The notes beneath the pieces were generated by a model that saw only the letters and a list, made by a program, of their open reading frames with translations, had not been told where the DNA came from and made no database searches. A stretch of DNA of 47,904 nucleotides from an uncultured Eubacteriales bacterium. GTDB lineage: Bacteria; Bacillota; Clostridia; Christensenellales; Aristaeellaceae. Location of the stretch: the NCBI GenBank assembly GCA_902795275.1, contig CADBKQ010000016.1, forward strand, positions 1-47,904. The letters run 5' to 3'. Positions 8,985-16,976 of the stretch are shown one piece after another; position 1 is the stretch's first letter; every line of letters starts with the position of its first letter. The translations under genes were made by a program, and so were the position numbers.

Positions 8985-9204
8985 CTGTTCAGTCGAGCTA
9001 CTTTAAAATACGTAAACAACGTTGTCATCCTGAGCGAAGTGGAGCGAGAGCGAAACGGAGTCGAAGGATCTGGAAGAAATTTGACCAATATTAGCTTTTG
9101 CCTTTGCTGTACGAATCAGGTCCTTCGACTTCACTCCGCTCTCGCTCCGTTCCGCTCAGGATGACAGTGTAACTTTGTTGCTTTAAAGCAACACAACTGA
9201 ACAG
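8985..9204. mobile_element. MITE-like element with long imperfect inverted repeats
   Basis: The inner arms, 9023-9070 (TGTCATCCTGAGCG ... GGATC) and about 9116-9166 (complement, ending CAGGATGACA), are nearly complementary over about 48 bases. Matching outer blocks extend the symmetry: CTGTTCAGT at 8985-8993 against ACTGAACAG at 9196-9204, and CTTTAAA on both sides. The centre (9071-9115) is unique and non-coding. TCATCCTGAGCG palindromic units are scattered between genes in many bacteria; here one forms the core of a larger, 220-bp symmetrical element without a transposase. That fits a non-autonomous element. Confidence 0.6.
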
Positions 9205-9253
9205 TTACGTTTCTGAAATATATAAAAGTACTTAAGAACAGAAACGAACATAG

Positions 9254-9314
9254 AGAAAAAAACAGACCATCCACAGAATTCTCTGCCATGTGGCAGGATT
9301 ATCTGGATGGTCTG
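9254..9314 (-). terminator. Terminator of the acyl-CoA ligase fusion gene
   Basis: Read on the minus strand, CAGACCATCCA and TGGATGGTCTG form an 11-pair stem (9314-9304 with 9273-9263) that encloses a second small hairpin, followed by a T-run at 9262-9254. Confidence 0.75.
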
Positions 9315-9374
9315 AATATCTCTATGAGAGTGTGCTTCAAATAAAAAGTCAGAACGAATGGATAAATGATCAGA

Positions 9375-11651
9375 TTACAGCAGCGCGCGCTGAATCTTGC
9401 CGCTGGTAGTCTTGGGCAGTTCGTCCTTGAACACCACGATGCGGGGATACTTGTAGGGCGCGGTCCGCTGCTTCACGTAGCTCTGAATCTCCTTCTTGAG
9501 TTCCTCGGTGCCTTCCTTGCCCTTGATCAGCACGATGCTGGCCTTGACCACCTGGCCGCGGACCGGGTCGGGGGCGGCGGACACGCCGCACTCCAGCACG
9601 TAGGGCAGTTCCATAATCACGGATTCGATTTCAAACGGCCCGATGCGGTAGCCGGAGGATTTGATAAGGTCGTCCACCCGGCCCACATACCAGTAATAGC
9701 CGTCCTCGTCCTTCCAGGCGGTGTCGCCGGTGTGGTAGAGATCGTCGTGCCAGTTGCCGTTCACGTTGCGGTCGTCGCTGCCATAGTAGCCCGTCAGCAG
9801 GCCGCAGGCGGGGCCGTGGTCGGTGCGGATGCAGATTTCACCCACTTCGCCGACAGGCACCGGCTTGCCGTCGTGATCCACCAGTTCCACGTCGTACAGG
9901 GGCACGGGCTTGCCCATGGAGCCGGGCTTGGGCACCATGCCGGTGAGGTTGCCGATGATGATGGCGGTTTCGCTCTGGCCGAAGCCCTCCATAATGGACA
10001 GGCCGGTGGCTTCCTTGAACTTCTGGAACACCTCGGGGTTCAGCGCTTCGCCCGCGATGGAAGCGTGGACGATGGAAGAAAGGTCGTACTTCCGCAGGTC
10101 TTCCTTGATGAGCATGCGGTACATGGTGGGCGGCGCGCAGAAGGTCTTGATGTCGTATTCCTTGAAGAGGGGCAGGATGTCGCTGGCGTGAAAGCGGTCA
10201 AAGTCATACACGAAGATCGCCGCCTCGCACAGCCACTGGCCGAAGATCTTGCCCCAGCAGGCCTTGGCCCAGCCGGTGTCGGAGATGGTCAGGTGCAGCT
10301 TGCTAGGCATCACGTTATGCCAGTATTTGGCGGTGATGTAGTGGCCCAGGGGATACTTGTGGCTGTGGCACACCAGCTTGGGATAGCCCGTGGTGCCGGA
10401 GGTAAAGAACATGAGCATCGGGTCGTCGCCGCCGGGGGCGTCGTCCGCCCGCTCGAAGTGGGAGGAATAGTCGGCATATTCCGTGTCAAAGTCGTGCCAG
10501 CCTTCCCGCTTGCCGCCGCAGTAAATCAGGTGTTTCACGTTGGGGCATTCGGGCAGGGCCTTTTCGATTTCGCCCGCGGCCTGGCCGTGGCTGGTGCAGA
10601 TGACGCCGCTGACCTCGCCGGTCTGGAAGCGGTAGATGTAGTCCTTGCACAGCAGCTGATCCGTGGCGGGAATCACCACCGCGCCTAACTTTTCCATGGC
10701 CAGCATGGTGATCCAGAAGTGATACTGCCGCCGCAGCACCAGCATGATCCGGTCGCCGCGCTTGATGCCCAGGGACTTGTAGTAGTTCGCCGCCCGGTTG
10801 GACAGCTTGCGGAAGTCCTCGAAGGTGAAGCGGCGCTCCTTCTTGTTGATGTCCAGGTGCAGCATGGCGATCTGGTCGGGATGCTCCTTCGCCAGCTCAT
10901 CCATGATGTCAAAGGCAAAGTTGAAGCGGTCAATATTGCGGTAGGAAATGGAGGTGGGCGTGCCTGCGTCGTTGACCGTGGTATCAATATAGCGGTCGGC
11001 GATGGTGGTCGTCTTGACCGGCGCGGGCGCGGCCACGGGATGGGCGTGGGCGGCTTCTTCCGATTCCTCGCCGGGAATGACCACGGCCAGGAACACGCAG
11101 TCCTGGCCCTCGGCGGCAATCAGGCCGTGAGGCGTGGAGGAGTCGAAAAAGATGGAGTCGCCGGCCCGGAGGGTTTCGGTGTGCTCGCCGATCTGCGCCC
11201 GCAGCACGCCGGAAAGGATGTAGTCAAATTCCTGGCCGGGGTGGCTGACGGTCTCGATAGGCGCGGCCTGGAGTTTCGGGTCGTAGGAATAGCGGGTCAG
11301 GTAGGGCTCCACGATGCGCTTACGGAACAGGGGGGCCAGGTTGCGCATCTCAATGCCCTCGATGTCCGTGACCACTTCGCCCTGGCCGTGGCGGGTAACG
11401 GTATAGTTGGACAGGCGGGGGCTGGCGCCCTCGATCAGGTCCATCATGTCCACGCCAAAGGCGATGGCGGCTTTGTGTACGAAGGAGAAGGGCATTTCCA
11501 CTTTGCCGGTTTCATACTGAGCGACTTCGGCTTCGCTGAAGCCCGTCATGCGCGCCAGTTCGGCGGTGGAAAAGCCTGCGATTTCTTCCATTTCCCGGAT
11601 ACGGGCGGCCACGTCCCGCAGCATCGCGGGGGCCTGGGGAGTGCTGGACAT
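9375..11651 (-). CDS. XRE-cupin-AMP-dependent acyl-CoA synthetase fusion
   Basis: A 758-residue protein with three parts. Residues 10-72 are a Cro/C1-type helix-turn-helix (STAELARMTGFSEAEVAQYE). Residues about 135-192 form a cupin barrel (FDYILSGVLRAQIGEH, GDSIFFDSSTPHGL). From about 240 onward it is an ANL-family AMP ligase: P-loop FFTSGTTGYPK (K425), YHTGDTAWKDEDG, hinge GRVDDLIKSSGYRIGP and catalytic Lys K752 in KTTSGKIQR. The enzyme part resembles acetyl/medium-chain acyl-CoA synthetases (acid + CoA + ATP to acyl-CoA + AMP + PPi). XRE-cupin pairs occur as free-standing regulators, so the fused copy could sense an acyl product or bind DNA itself; that is inference. The ATG at 11651 is preceded by AAGGAGG. 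A T-box leader lies directly upstream. Confidence 0.9.
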   Translation of the reverse strand: MSSTPQAPAMLRDVAARIREMEEIAGFSTAELARMTGFSEAEVAQYETGKVEMPFSFVHKAAIAFGVDMMDLIEGASPRLSNYTVTRHGQGEVVTDIEGIEMRNLAPLFRKRIVEPYLTRYSYDPKLQAAPIETVSHPGQEFDYILSGVLRAQIGEHTETLRAGDSIFFDSSTPHGLIAAEGQDCVFLAVVIPGEESEEAAHAHPVAAPAPVKTTTIADRYIDTTVNDAGTPTSISYRNIDRFNFAFDIMDELAKEHPDQIAMLHLDINKKERRFTFEDFRKLSNRAANYYKSLGIKRGDRIMLVLRRQYHFWITMLAMEKLGAVVIPATDQLLCKDYIYRFQTGEVSGVICTSHGQAAGEIEKALPECPNVKHLIYCGGKREGWHDFDTEYADYSSHFERADDAPGGDDPMLMFFTSGTTGYPKLVCHSHKYPLGHYITAKYWHNVMPSKLHLTISDTGWAKACWGKIFGQWLCEAAIFVYDFDRFHASDILPLFKEYDIKTFCAPPTMYRMLIKEDLRKYDLSSIVHASIAGEALNPEVFQKFKEATGLSIMEGFGQSETAIIIGNLTGMVPKPGSMGKPVPLYDVELVDHDGKPVPVGEVGEICIRTDHGPACGLLTGYYGSDDRNVNGNWHDDLYHTGDTAWKDEDGYYWYVGRVDDLIKSSGYRIGPFEIESVIMELPYVLECGVSAAPDPVRGQVVKASIVLIKGKEGTEELKKEIQSYVKQRTAPYKYPRIVVFKDELPKTTSGKIQRALL

Positions 11652-11681
11652 GGTGTAAATCCTCCTTACGGTTGGGCAGAT

Positions 11682-11962
11682 AAAAACCCGCCCCAAAGTG
11701 TTTTTCTTTGAGACGGGCTGAATTGTCTCTCAGCTCGCGGTACCACTCAAATTGCGCTTCCTGGAAGCGCCGCTCATGGGCTCCTGTTGAAGCCCTCCGC
11801 CCTGACGCGGCGGTTCACGGGACGCCCTACTATCCTGTTTCAAGCGTCCGGCTCGGAAGCTACAGCCTGAATTCCCGCCGCCGCCGGTTTTCAGCTGCCC
11901 CGGCTCTCTTTCGGTTGGCGCAAAATCCCGCCCTCTTCGTCATCGCCTTTGGTATGCGATTG
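11682..11962 (-). promoter_or_regulatory. T-box riboswitch leader, likely Val (GUA) specifier
   Basis: On the minus strand the T-box core GAGTGGTACCGCG lies at 11748-11736. Its flanking TTGAG can pair with CTCAA to make the antiterminator, or the downstream CCCGTCTCAAAG (11717-11706) can pair with CTTTGGGGCGGG (11698-11687) to make a terminator followed by five T. Stem I features are visible: GATGACGAAGAG near the 5' end, AGAGAGCCGG, and GAGC closing the specifier region. Aligning the spacing with the glyQS T-box (specifier, six bases, GAGC) puts GTA at 11863-11861, a valine codon. The element controls transcription according to tRNA charging. The specifier call is tentative because the usual GAA in front of it is degenerate. 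Confidence 0.85.
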
Positions 11963-11967
11963 AAAGT

Positions 11968-11996
11968 AGTTTAACAAAGATGCGGAAAAATGTCAA
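11968..11996 (-). promoter_or_regulatory. Promoter of the T-box leader
   Basis: On the minus strand, TTGACA (11996-11991), a 17-base spacer and TAAACT (11973-11968). Transcription would begin near 11960, a few bases upstream of the T-box stem I. Confidence 0.65.
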
Positions 11997-12074
11997 CTGG
12001 ATTTTTTCAGTTTCTTTTGGTTTATGCAGCGGAAATACAATTCCGTCCGGCAGGAAGGAGGAAGCCGCCAAAAC

Positions 12075-12103
12075 TTGACTTTTTACCCGGATTGTCGGAT
12101 AAT
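12075..12103 (+). promoter_or_regulatory. Promoter of the DUF512-der-plsY genes
   Basis: TTGACT at 12075-12080, 17 bases, GATAAT at 12098-12103, about 60 bases ahead of the proposed TTG start. Confidence 0.55.
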
Positions 12104-12163
12104 ATAGATTGGTTCATTGCTCATGTTGATTTACGCGTCCGGCGCGGAAGGGAGGGGAATGCC

Positions 12164-13462
12164 TTGGCGCATGAGATCATAGCGGTGCAGCCCCATGGCG
12201 TGGCGTACCGGCGCGGACTTCGCGCGGGCGACAGCATCATCGCCATCAACGGCGAACCCATCCTGGACGAGATCGACTACCAGGCGCTGACCAACCGGGC
12301 GAAGCTGGACATCCTGGTGCGAAGGGCCGACGGGCGGGAAGAAAACGTGCGCATCATCAAGGCGCGGGAAGCGGGGCTGGGATTGCAGCTGGCCGACACT
12401 CTGGCCTGCAGGCCCTACGCCTGCAAGAATAAATGCGTGTTCTGCTTCATCGACCAGATGCCGCCGGGCATGCGGGAAACCCTGTACGTGAAGGACGACG
12501 ACTGGCGGCTGTCTCTGATGATGGGCAACTATATCACCCTCACCAACGTGGACGAAAAAGAGTTTCAAAGGATTTTGAAGCGCAAGGCCAGCCCGCTGTA
12601 TATCTCCATCCATTCCACCGACCCGGAGCTTCGGGTGCGGATGATGAAGAATCCCAACGCCCGCTTTATCATGGACCGGCTGCGCGCCCTGGCCGACGCC
12701 GGGCTGCATTTCCACTGCCAGATCGTGCTGTGCCCCGGTTACAACGACGGGGACGCTTTGCGCAAGACCCTGACCGATTTATCCGCCATGTATCCCGCCG
12801 CCGTGTCTGCCGCGCTGGTGCCGGTGGGCCTGACCAAATACCGGCAGGGTCTGGAGCCCATGAAGCCCTTCGACCGGGCGGGCGCTCAGGCGGTGATGGG
12901 GATTTGCCGGGAATTTCAGAATAAACTGCTGAATGAAATCGGCACCCGGTTCGTGTTCCCCGCGGATGAAATGGTGCTGATCGCCGGGGAAGAGCTGCCC
13001 GCCGAAGAGGAGTATGAGGGCTATCCCCAGATCGAAAACGGCGTGGGCCTGCTGCGGAAGTTTGAAAACAGCCTGGCTGCCGCCGCGAAAGAGAACACCG
13101 AGGCCGCCGTGGCCCGCCGGGTGCGCATCCCCTGCGGCACGTCCATCGCGCCGGTCATGGAGCGCTGGGTGGCCCAGTACGGGCCGGCGGGCGTTTCCGT
13201 CACGGTGCAGCCCATCCGCAACACCTTCTTCGGCGAAACCGTCACCGTTACGGGGCTGATCACCGGGGGAGACCTCATCAGCCAGTTGAAGGACGCAGAC
13301 GAGGACGAAATCCTCCTGTGCGGCAACACCCTCCGGGAGCAGGGTGACAAGTTCCTGGACGACGTGACGCTGGAGCAAGTCCGCGCCGCGCTCAAGCCCC
13401 GGCTCACCGTCGTTCCCAATACCGGGGCGGATTTGTTCCGGGCGCTGATTGGGAAAAAATAA
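12164..13462 (+). CDS. DUF512 protein (PDZ plus radical-SAM-like)
   Basis: A 432-residue protein of the DUF512 family, conserved next to der in Clostridia. Residues 1-60 form a PDZ-like domain (AYRRGLRAGDSIIAINGEPI). A cysteine cluster follows, C87-x3-C91-x2-C94 (CKNKCVFCF), matching the radical SAM [4Fe-4S] signature, and the C-terminal DUF512 domain. I chose TTG at 12164 because GGAGGGG lies six bases ahead and the PDZ domain starts directly after it; the frame stays open upstream to 11990, but that part does not look like protein. The biochemical role is not established. It is likely co-transcribed with der and plsY, across repeat element A. Relatives are sometimes annotated as Fe-S oxidoreductases. 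Confidence 0.85.
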   Translation: MAHEIIAVQPHGVAYRRGLRAGDSIIAINGEPILDEIDYQALTNRAKLDILVRRADGREENVRIIKAREAGLGLQLADTLACRPYACKNKCVFCFIDQMPPGMRETLYVKDDDWRLSLMMGNYITLTNVDEKEFQRILKRKASPLYISIHSTDPELRVRMMKNPNARFIMDRLRALADAGLHFHCQIVLCPGYNDGDALRKTLTDLSAMYPAAVSAALVPVGLTKYRQGLEPMKPFDRAGAQAVMGICREFQNKLLNEIGTRFVFPADEMVLIAGEELPAEEEYEGYPQIENGVGLLRKFENSLAAAAKENTEAAVARRVRIPCGTSIAPVMERWVAQYGPAGVSVTVQPIRNTFFGETVTVTGLITGGDLISQLKDADEDEILLCGNTLREQGDKFLDDVTLEQVRAALKPRLTVVPNTGADLFRALIGKK

Positions 13463-13562
13463 GTGTGGAGTGTGGAGAGTGGAGTTCTTTTGCATTTTGC
13501 TTTTCACTCCGTTCAACGCCTGAACGTCATGTGTAAACTCCACACTCCACTCTCCACACTCC
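13463..13562 (+). repeat. Heptamer-armed inverted repeat, copy A
   Basis: It starts on the base after the stop codon of the DUF512 gene. Left arm: GTGTGGA-GTGTGGA-GAGTGGA-GTT (13463-13486), three tandem 7-bp units. Right arm: AAC-TCCACAC-TCCACTC-TCCACAC-TCC (13536-13562), the inverse of the left with an extra part-unit. The 49-base core begins with CTTTTGCATTTTGCTTTTC, a motif shared with copies B and C in transcription direction. It ends 26 bases before the der start codon, ahead of der's own AAGGAGG. It is not a terminator (no T-run after the right arm). See the findings. Confidence 0.9.
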
Positions 13563-13588
13563 AAACTATATCAAGGAGGACTGATACG

Positions 13589-14938
13589 ATGCCTTCCGCC
13601 AAACCCCTGGTTGCCATCGTGGGGCGGCCCAACGTGGGCAAGTCCACGTTTTTCAACACCATTTCCGGCCACCGCATCGCCATTGTGGAGGACATTCCGG
13701 GCGTGACCCGGGATCGCATTTACGCCGACGTGGAGTGGACGGGCCGGAAGTTTACCCTCATCGACACCGGCGGCATCGACCCCAAGAGCGACGACGTGCT
13801 GCTGTCCCAGATGCGCCGCCAGGCGGAAATTGCCATGGACATGGCGGACGTGATTTGCTTCTTCACCGACGCCCGGGCGGGCATGACCCCCGACGACGAA
13901 GAGGTCGCCACCATGCTGCGCAAGACCCATAAACCCGTGATCGTGGTGGTGAACAAGCAGGATCACGCCGGGCTGAACGACGTGCTGTACGAGTTTTACG
14001 CCCTGGGCCTGGGCGACCCGCTGGGCATTTCCAGCACCAACATGCTGGGCCTGGGGGACTTGCTGGACGAGATCGTGAAGCATCTGCCCCCGCCCACGGA
14101 AGCGGAATCGGACGAAGAGCAGCACGTGATTCAATTGGCTGTTGTAGGCCGCCCCAACGTTGGAAAGTCCAGCCTCACCAACCGGCTGCTGGGCCAGGAG
14201 CGCACCATGGTCAGCGACATTCCCGGTACCACCCGGGACGCCATCGACACCCAGTTCACCGGCCCCGACGGCACCGCCTACAACATCATCGACACCGCTG
14301 GCATCCGCCGCAAGCGGGCCATCGAGGATGAAAGCCTGGAGCGCTACAGCGTGCTCCGCTCCATCGGCGCCATCCGCCGCTGCGACGTGGCGCTGCTGCT
14401 GATCGACGCCCAGGAGGGCGTCACCGAGCAGGACGCGAGAATCGCCGGGATGATCCACGAAGAAGGCAAAGCCGCCGTGGTGATCGTGAACAAATGGGAC
14501 GCGCTGGAAAAAGAAACAGGCACCCTGGAGAAGTTCAAGAAGCAGGTCATCGAGGATTTAAAGTTCATGGACTACGCCCCGGTGCTGTTCATTTCCGCGC
14601 TGACCGGACAGCGGGCGCTGAACGTGCTGCCGGAGGTCAACAAGGTCTGGGAGCAGGCCAGCCGAAGGGTCGGCACCGGCGCGCTGAACGACGTGCTGGG
14701 CGACGCGCAAATCGCTTTGCAGCCGCCGATGATGGGCGGCAGGAAGCTCAAAATCTATTACGGCACCCAGACCGGCACCTGCCCGCCCACCTTCGCCCTG
14801 TTCATCAACGACGAAGACCTGATGCACTTCTCCTACCAGCGTTATCTGGAAAACTGCCTGCGCAAAGCCTTCGGCTTTGAAGGCACGCCCATTCGCTTCC
14901 TGCTGCGGGAAAAGAAAAAGGAGGACACGCGGCCATGA
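13589..14938 (+). CDS. der: Ribosome assembly GTPase Der (EngA)
   Basis: Essential tandem GTPase that binds the 50S subunit during its assembly. It has 449 residues, the usual length. The first G domain has GRPNVGKS at residues 12-19, DTGG and NKQD. The second has GRPNVGKS near 190, DTAG and NKWD. The C-terminal KH-like domain ends with the conserved pattern GTPIR. The ATG at 13589 has AAGGAGG ten bases upstream. plsY overlaps its stop by four bases (ATGA), implying coupled translation, as in many Clostridia. Confidence 0.97.
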   Translation: MPSAKPLVAIVGRPNVGKSTFFNTISGHRIAIVEDIPGVTRDRIYADVEWTGRKFTLIDTGGIDPKSDDVLLSQMRRQAEIAMDMADVICFFTDARAGMTPDDEEVATMLRKTHKPVIVVVNKQDHAGLNDVLYEFYALGLGDPLGISSTNMLGLGDLLDEIVKHLPPPTEAESDEEQHVIQLAVVGRPNVGKSSLTNRLLGQERTMVSDIPGTTRDAIDTQFTGPDGTAYNIIDTAGIRRKRAIEDESLERYSVLRSIGAIRRCDVALLLIDAQEGVTEQDARIAGMIHEEGKAAVVIVNKWDALEKETGTLEKFKKQVIEDLKFMDYAPVLFISALTGQRALNVLPEVNKVWEQASRRVGTGALNDVLGDAQIALQPPMMGGRKLKIYYGTQTGTCPPTFALFINDEDLMHFSYQRYLENCLRKAFGFEGTPIRFLLREKKKEDTRP

Positions 14939-15528
14939 TTCAAAAGTATCTGCTGATTGCCCTGATCGGTTATTTGCTGGGCAGCATTTCCACGGGCATC
15001 CTGTATTCCCGCGCCCTGGGCCGGGACATCCGCACCCAGGGCAGCAAGAACGCCGGGGCCACCAATATGGCCCGCGTCCATGGCCTGAGCAAAGGCTTGA
15101 TCACGCTGCTGGGAGACAGCTTAAAGGGCGTGCTGGCCACGCTGATCGGCCTGTGGATTGCCGGGCAGACCGGCGCGATGATCGGCGGCGCGTTCGCTGC
15201 CATCGGCCATATGTGGCCCGTGTTCTTTGATTTTAAAGGCGGCAAGGGCGTCGCCACGCTGCTGGGCGTGGGCCTGGTGATGGACCCGGTGGTGCTGCTG
15301 ATTGCCCTGGCGCTGGCTATCTTGGCTATCGTGCTGACCAAATATGTGTCCGTGGGCAGTATGGTGGGCGTGATCTGTTTCACCATCGGCGTGATCATCA
15401 CCCAGGGCTTCTGGCCGGTGGGCCTGTGGGCCGGGGCGCTGAGCGCGCTTTGCTGCTGGCGGCACAAGACCAATATCCGCCGTCTGATGAATGGCACGGA
15501 AAACAAGTTCTCGCTGGAAAAGAAATAA
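14935..15528 (+). CDS. plsY: Glycerol-3-phosphate acyltransferase PlsY
   Basis: Integral membrane acyltransferase that transfers an acyl group from acyl-phosphate to glycerol-3-phosphate, the first step of phospholipid synthesis. 197 residues with several membrane helices. Family motifs: GSISTGILYSRALGRDIR near the N-terminus followed by GSKNAGATNM, and GHMWPVFFDFKGGKGVAT in the middle, which carries the phosphate-binding glycines. It overlaps der. gpsA, a frequent neighbour, is not present; instead a bidirectional terminator follows. Confidence 0.96.
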   Translation: MIQKYLLIALIGYLLGSISTGILYSRALGRDIRTQGSKNAGATNMARVHGLSKGLITLLGDSLKGVLATLIGLWIAGQTGAMIGGAFAAIGHMWPVFFDFKGGKGVATLLGVGLVMDPVVLLIALALAILAIVLTKYVSVGSMVGVICFTIGVIITQGFWPVGLWAGALSALCCWRHKTNIRRLMNGTENKFSLEKK

Positions 15529-15548
15529 ATACATGCAAACCAAAAAAC

Positions 15549-15576
15549 GCGCCGCTGAAAAGCGGCGCAGTTTTTT
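15549..15576. terminator. Bidirectional terminator between plsY and nfnB
   Basis: GCGCCGCT (15549-15556) pairs with AGCGGCGC (15561-15568) across a GAAA loop. AG and six T follow on the plus strand, and six A precede it, so it works for both convergent genes. Confidence 0.88.
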
Positions 15577-15583
15577 GCGTGGA

Positions 15584-16975
15584 TTATTGCTTTTGCTTCA
15601 GGTATTCGTCGATGGCGGCGGCAGCGTTCTTGCCCGCGCCCATGGCGAGGATAACGGTGGCCGCGCCGGTGACGGCGTCGCCGCCCGCGTAAACGCCTTG
15701 ACGGGAGGTGAGGCCCGTTTCCTCCTCGGCGATGATACCGCCCCACTTCTGGGTTTCAAGCCCCGCGGTGGTGGACTTGATCAGGGGGTTCGGGCTGGTG
15801 CCCAAGGCCATGATCACACAGTCCAGGTCAAGCGTAAACTCGCTGCCTTCTTTCGGCACGGGGCGGCGGCGACCGGAGGCGTCGGGCTCACCCAGCTCCA
15901 TTTCCTGGCAGTGTACGGCGCTGACCCAGCCCTGGTCGTTGCCCAGGATCTCCAGCGGATTGGTGAGGAACTTGAACACGATGCCCTCTTCCATGGCGTG
16001 CTCCACTTCCTCCCGGCGGGCGGGCAGCTCGGCTTCGGTGCGGCGGTAAATAATCGTCACGTCTGCGCCCAGGCGCTTGGCGCAGCGGGCCGCGTCCATG
16101 GCGACGTTGCCGCCGCCCACGACCGCCACGTGCCTGCCATGCTGGATGGGGGTGTCGCTGCCGGGCTTGTAAGCCTTCATCAGATTGATGCGGGTCAGGA
16201 ATTCGTTGGCGGAGTAAACGCCCTTTAGATTCTCCCCGGGGATGTTCATGAACTTGGGCAGGCCTGCGCCGGAACCAATGAACACGGCCTCGAAGCCGTA
16301 TTCCTGCATGAGCTCGTCGATGGTGATGGTCTTGCCGATGACCACGTTGGTTTCGATCTTCACGCCCAGATCCGCCAGGGTGTCGATCTCCTTCTGCACG
16401 ATGGACTTGGGCAGGCGGAATTCGGGAATGCCGTACACCAGCACGCCGCCCGCCAGGTGCAGGGCTTCAAACACGGTGACTTCATAGCCCTTCTTCGCCA
16501 GGTCACCCGCGCAGGTGAGGCCGGAGGGGCCGGAGCCGATGACGGCGACCTTGTGGCCGTTGGAGGCGGGCTTCACGGGCTTTTCGGTGCAGTGGGCGTT
16601 GTGCCAGTCGGCGGCGAAGCGCTCCAGGCGGCCGATGCCTACCGGCTCGCCCTTGATGCCGCGCACGCACTTGCTTTCGCACTGGCTCTCCTGGGGACAT
16701 ACGCGCCCGCACACGGCGGGCAGGGAGGAGGACTGGGCGATCACCTGATAGGCCCCTTCAAAATCCCCTTCCGCCATCTTAGCGATAAACTCGGGAATGT
16801 GAATGCGCACGGGACAGCCCGCCACGCAGGGATGGTTTTTGCAGTTGAGGCAGCGCTTCGCCTCGTCAATCGCGGTTTCGGCGGAGTAGCCCAGGGCCAC
16901 TTCCTGGAAATTTTGATTGCGAACCTCGGGGGCCTGGGAGGGCATGGGGTTCTTTTTCAGGGACATGTTGGGCAT
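15584..16975 (-). CDS. nfnB: NfnB-type subunit: NADPH-dependent glutamate synthase small-subunit family
   Basis: A 463-residue Fe-S flavoprotein of the GltD/dihydropyrimidine dehydrogenase-like family. The N-terminal part has cysteine clusters (CLNCKNHPCVAGCP, CGRVCPQESQCESKCVRG) for two [4Fe-4S] clusters. FAD-binding GSGPSGLTCAGDLAKKGYEV and a second nucleotide-binding site GGGNVAMDAARCAKRLGA follow. Because it directly follows an NfnA-like gene (one base between stop and start), I read the pair as electron-bifurcating NADH-dependent reduced ferredoxin:NADP+ oxidoreductase. The alternative is a stand-alone glutamate synthase small subunit or sulfide dehydrogenase SudA; no large GltB subunit is in the window. 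Confidence 0.88.
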   Translation of the reverse strand: MPNMSLKKNPMPSQAPEVRNQNFQEVALGYSAETAIDEAKRCLNCKNHPCVAGCPVRIHIPEFIAKMAEGDFEGAYQVIAQSSSLPAVCGRVCPQESQCESKCVRGIKGEPVGIGRLERFAADWHNAHCTEKPVKPASNGHKVAVIGSGPSGLTCAGDLAKKGYEVTVFEALHLAGGVLVYGIPEFRLPKSIVQKEIDTLADLGVKIETNVVIGKTITIDELMQEYGFEAVFIGSGAGLPKFMNIPGENLKGVYSANEFLTRINLMKAYKPGSDTPIQHGRHVAVVGGGNVAMDAARCAKRLGADVTIIYRRTEAELPARREEVEHAMEEGIVFKFLTNPLEILGNDQGWVSAVHCQEMELGEPDASGRRRPVPKEGSEFTLDLDCVIMALGTSPNPLIKSTTAGLETQKWGGIIAEEETGLTSRQGVYAGGDAVTGAATVILAMGAGKNAAAAIDEYLKQKQ

Positions 16976-16976
16976 C

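Noticed and set aside
9366..11711. Long plus-strand open frames opposite the acyl-CoA ligase fusion
   Set aside because: Composition is dominated by Ala, Gly, Val and His as expected of antisense to a GC-rich gene, and they have no ribosome-binding sites.
13463..13562. CRISPR array or ordinary terminator as explanation of the heptamer elements
   Set aside because: Units are only 7 bp with no spacers between them, arms are inverted, no cas genes are present, and no T-run follows the stems.
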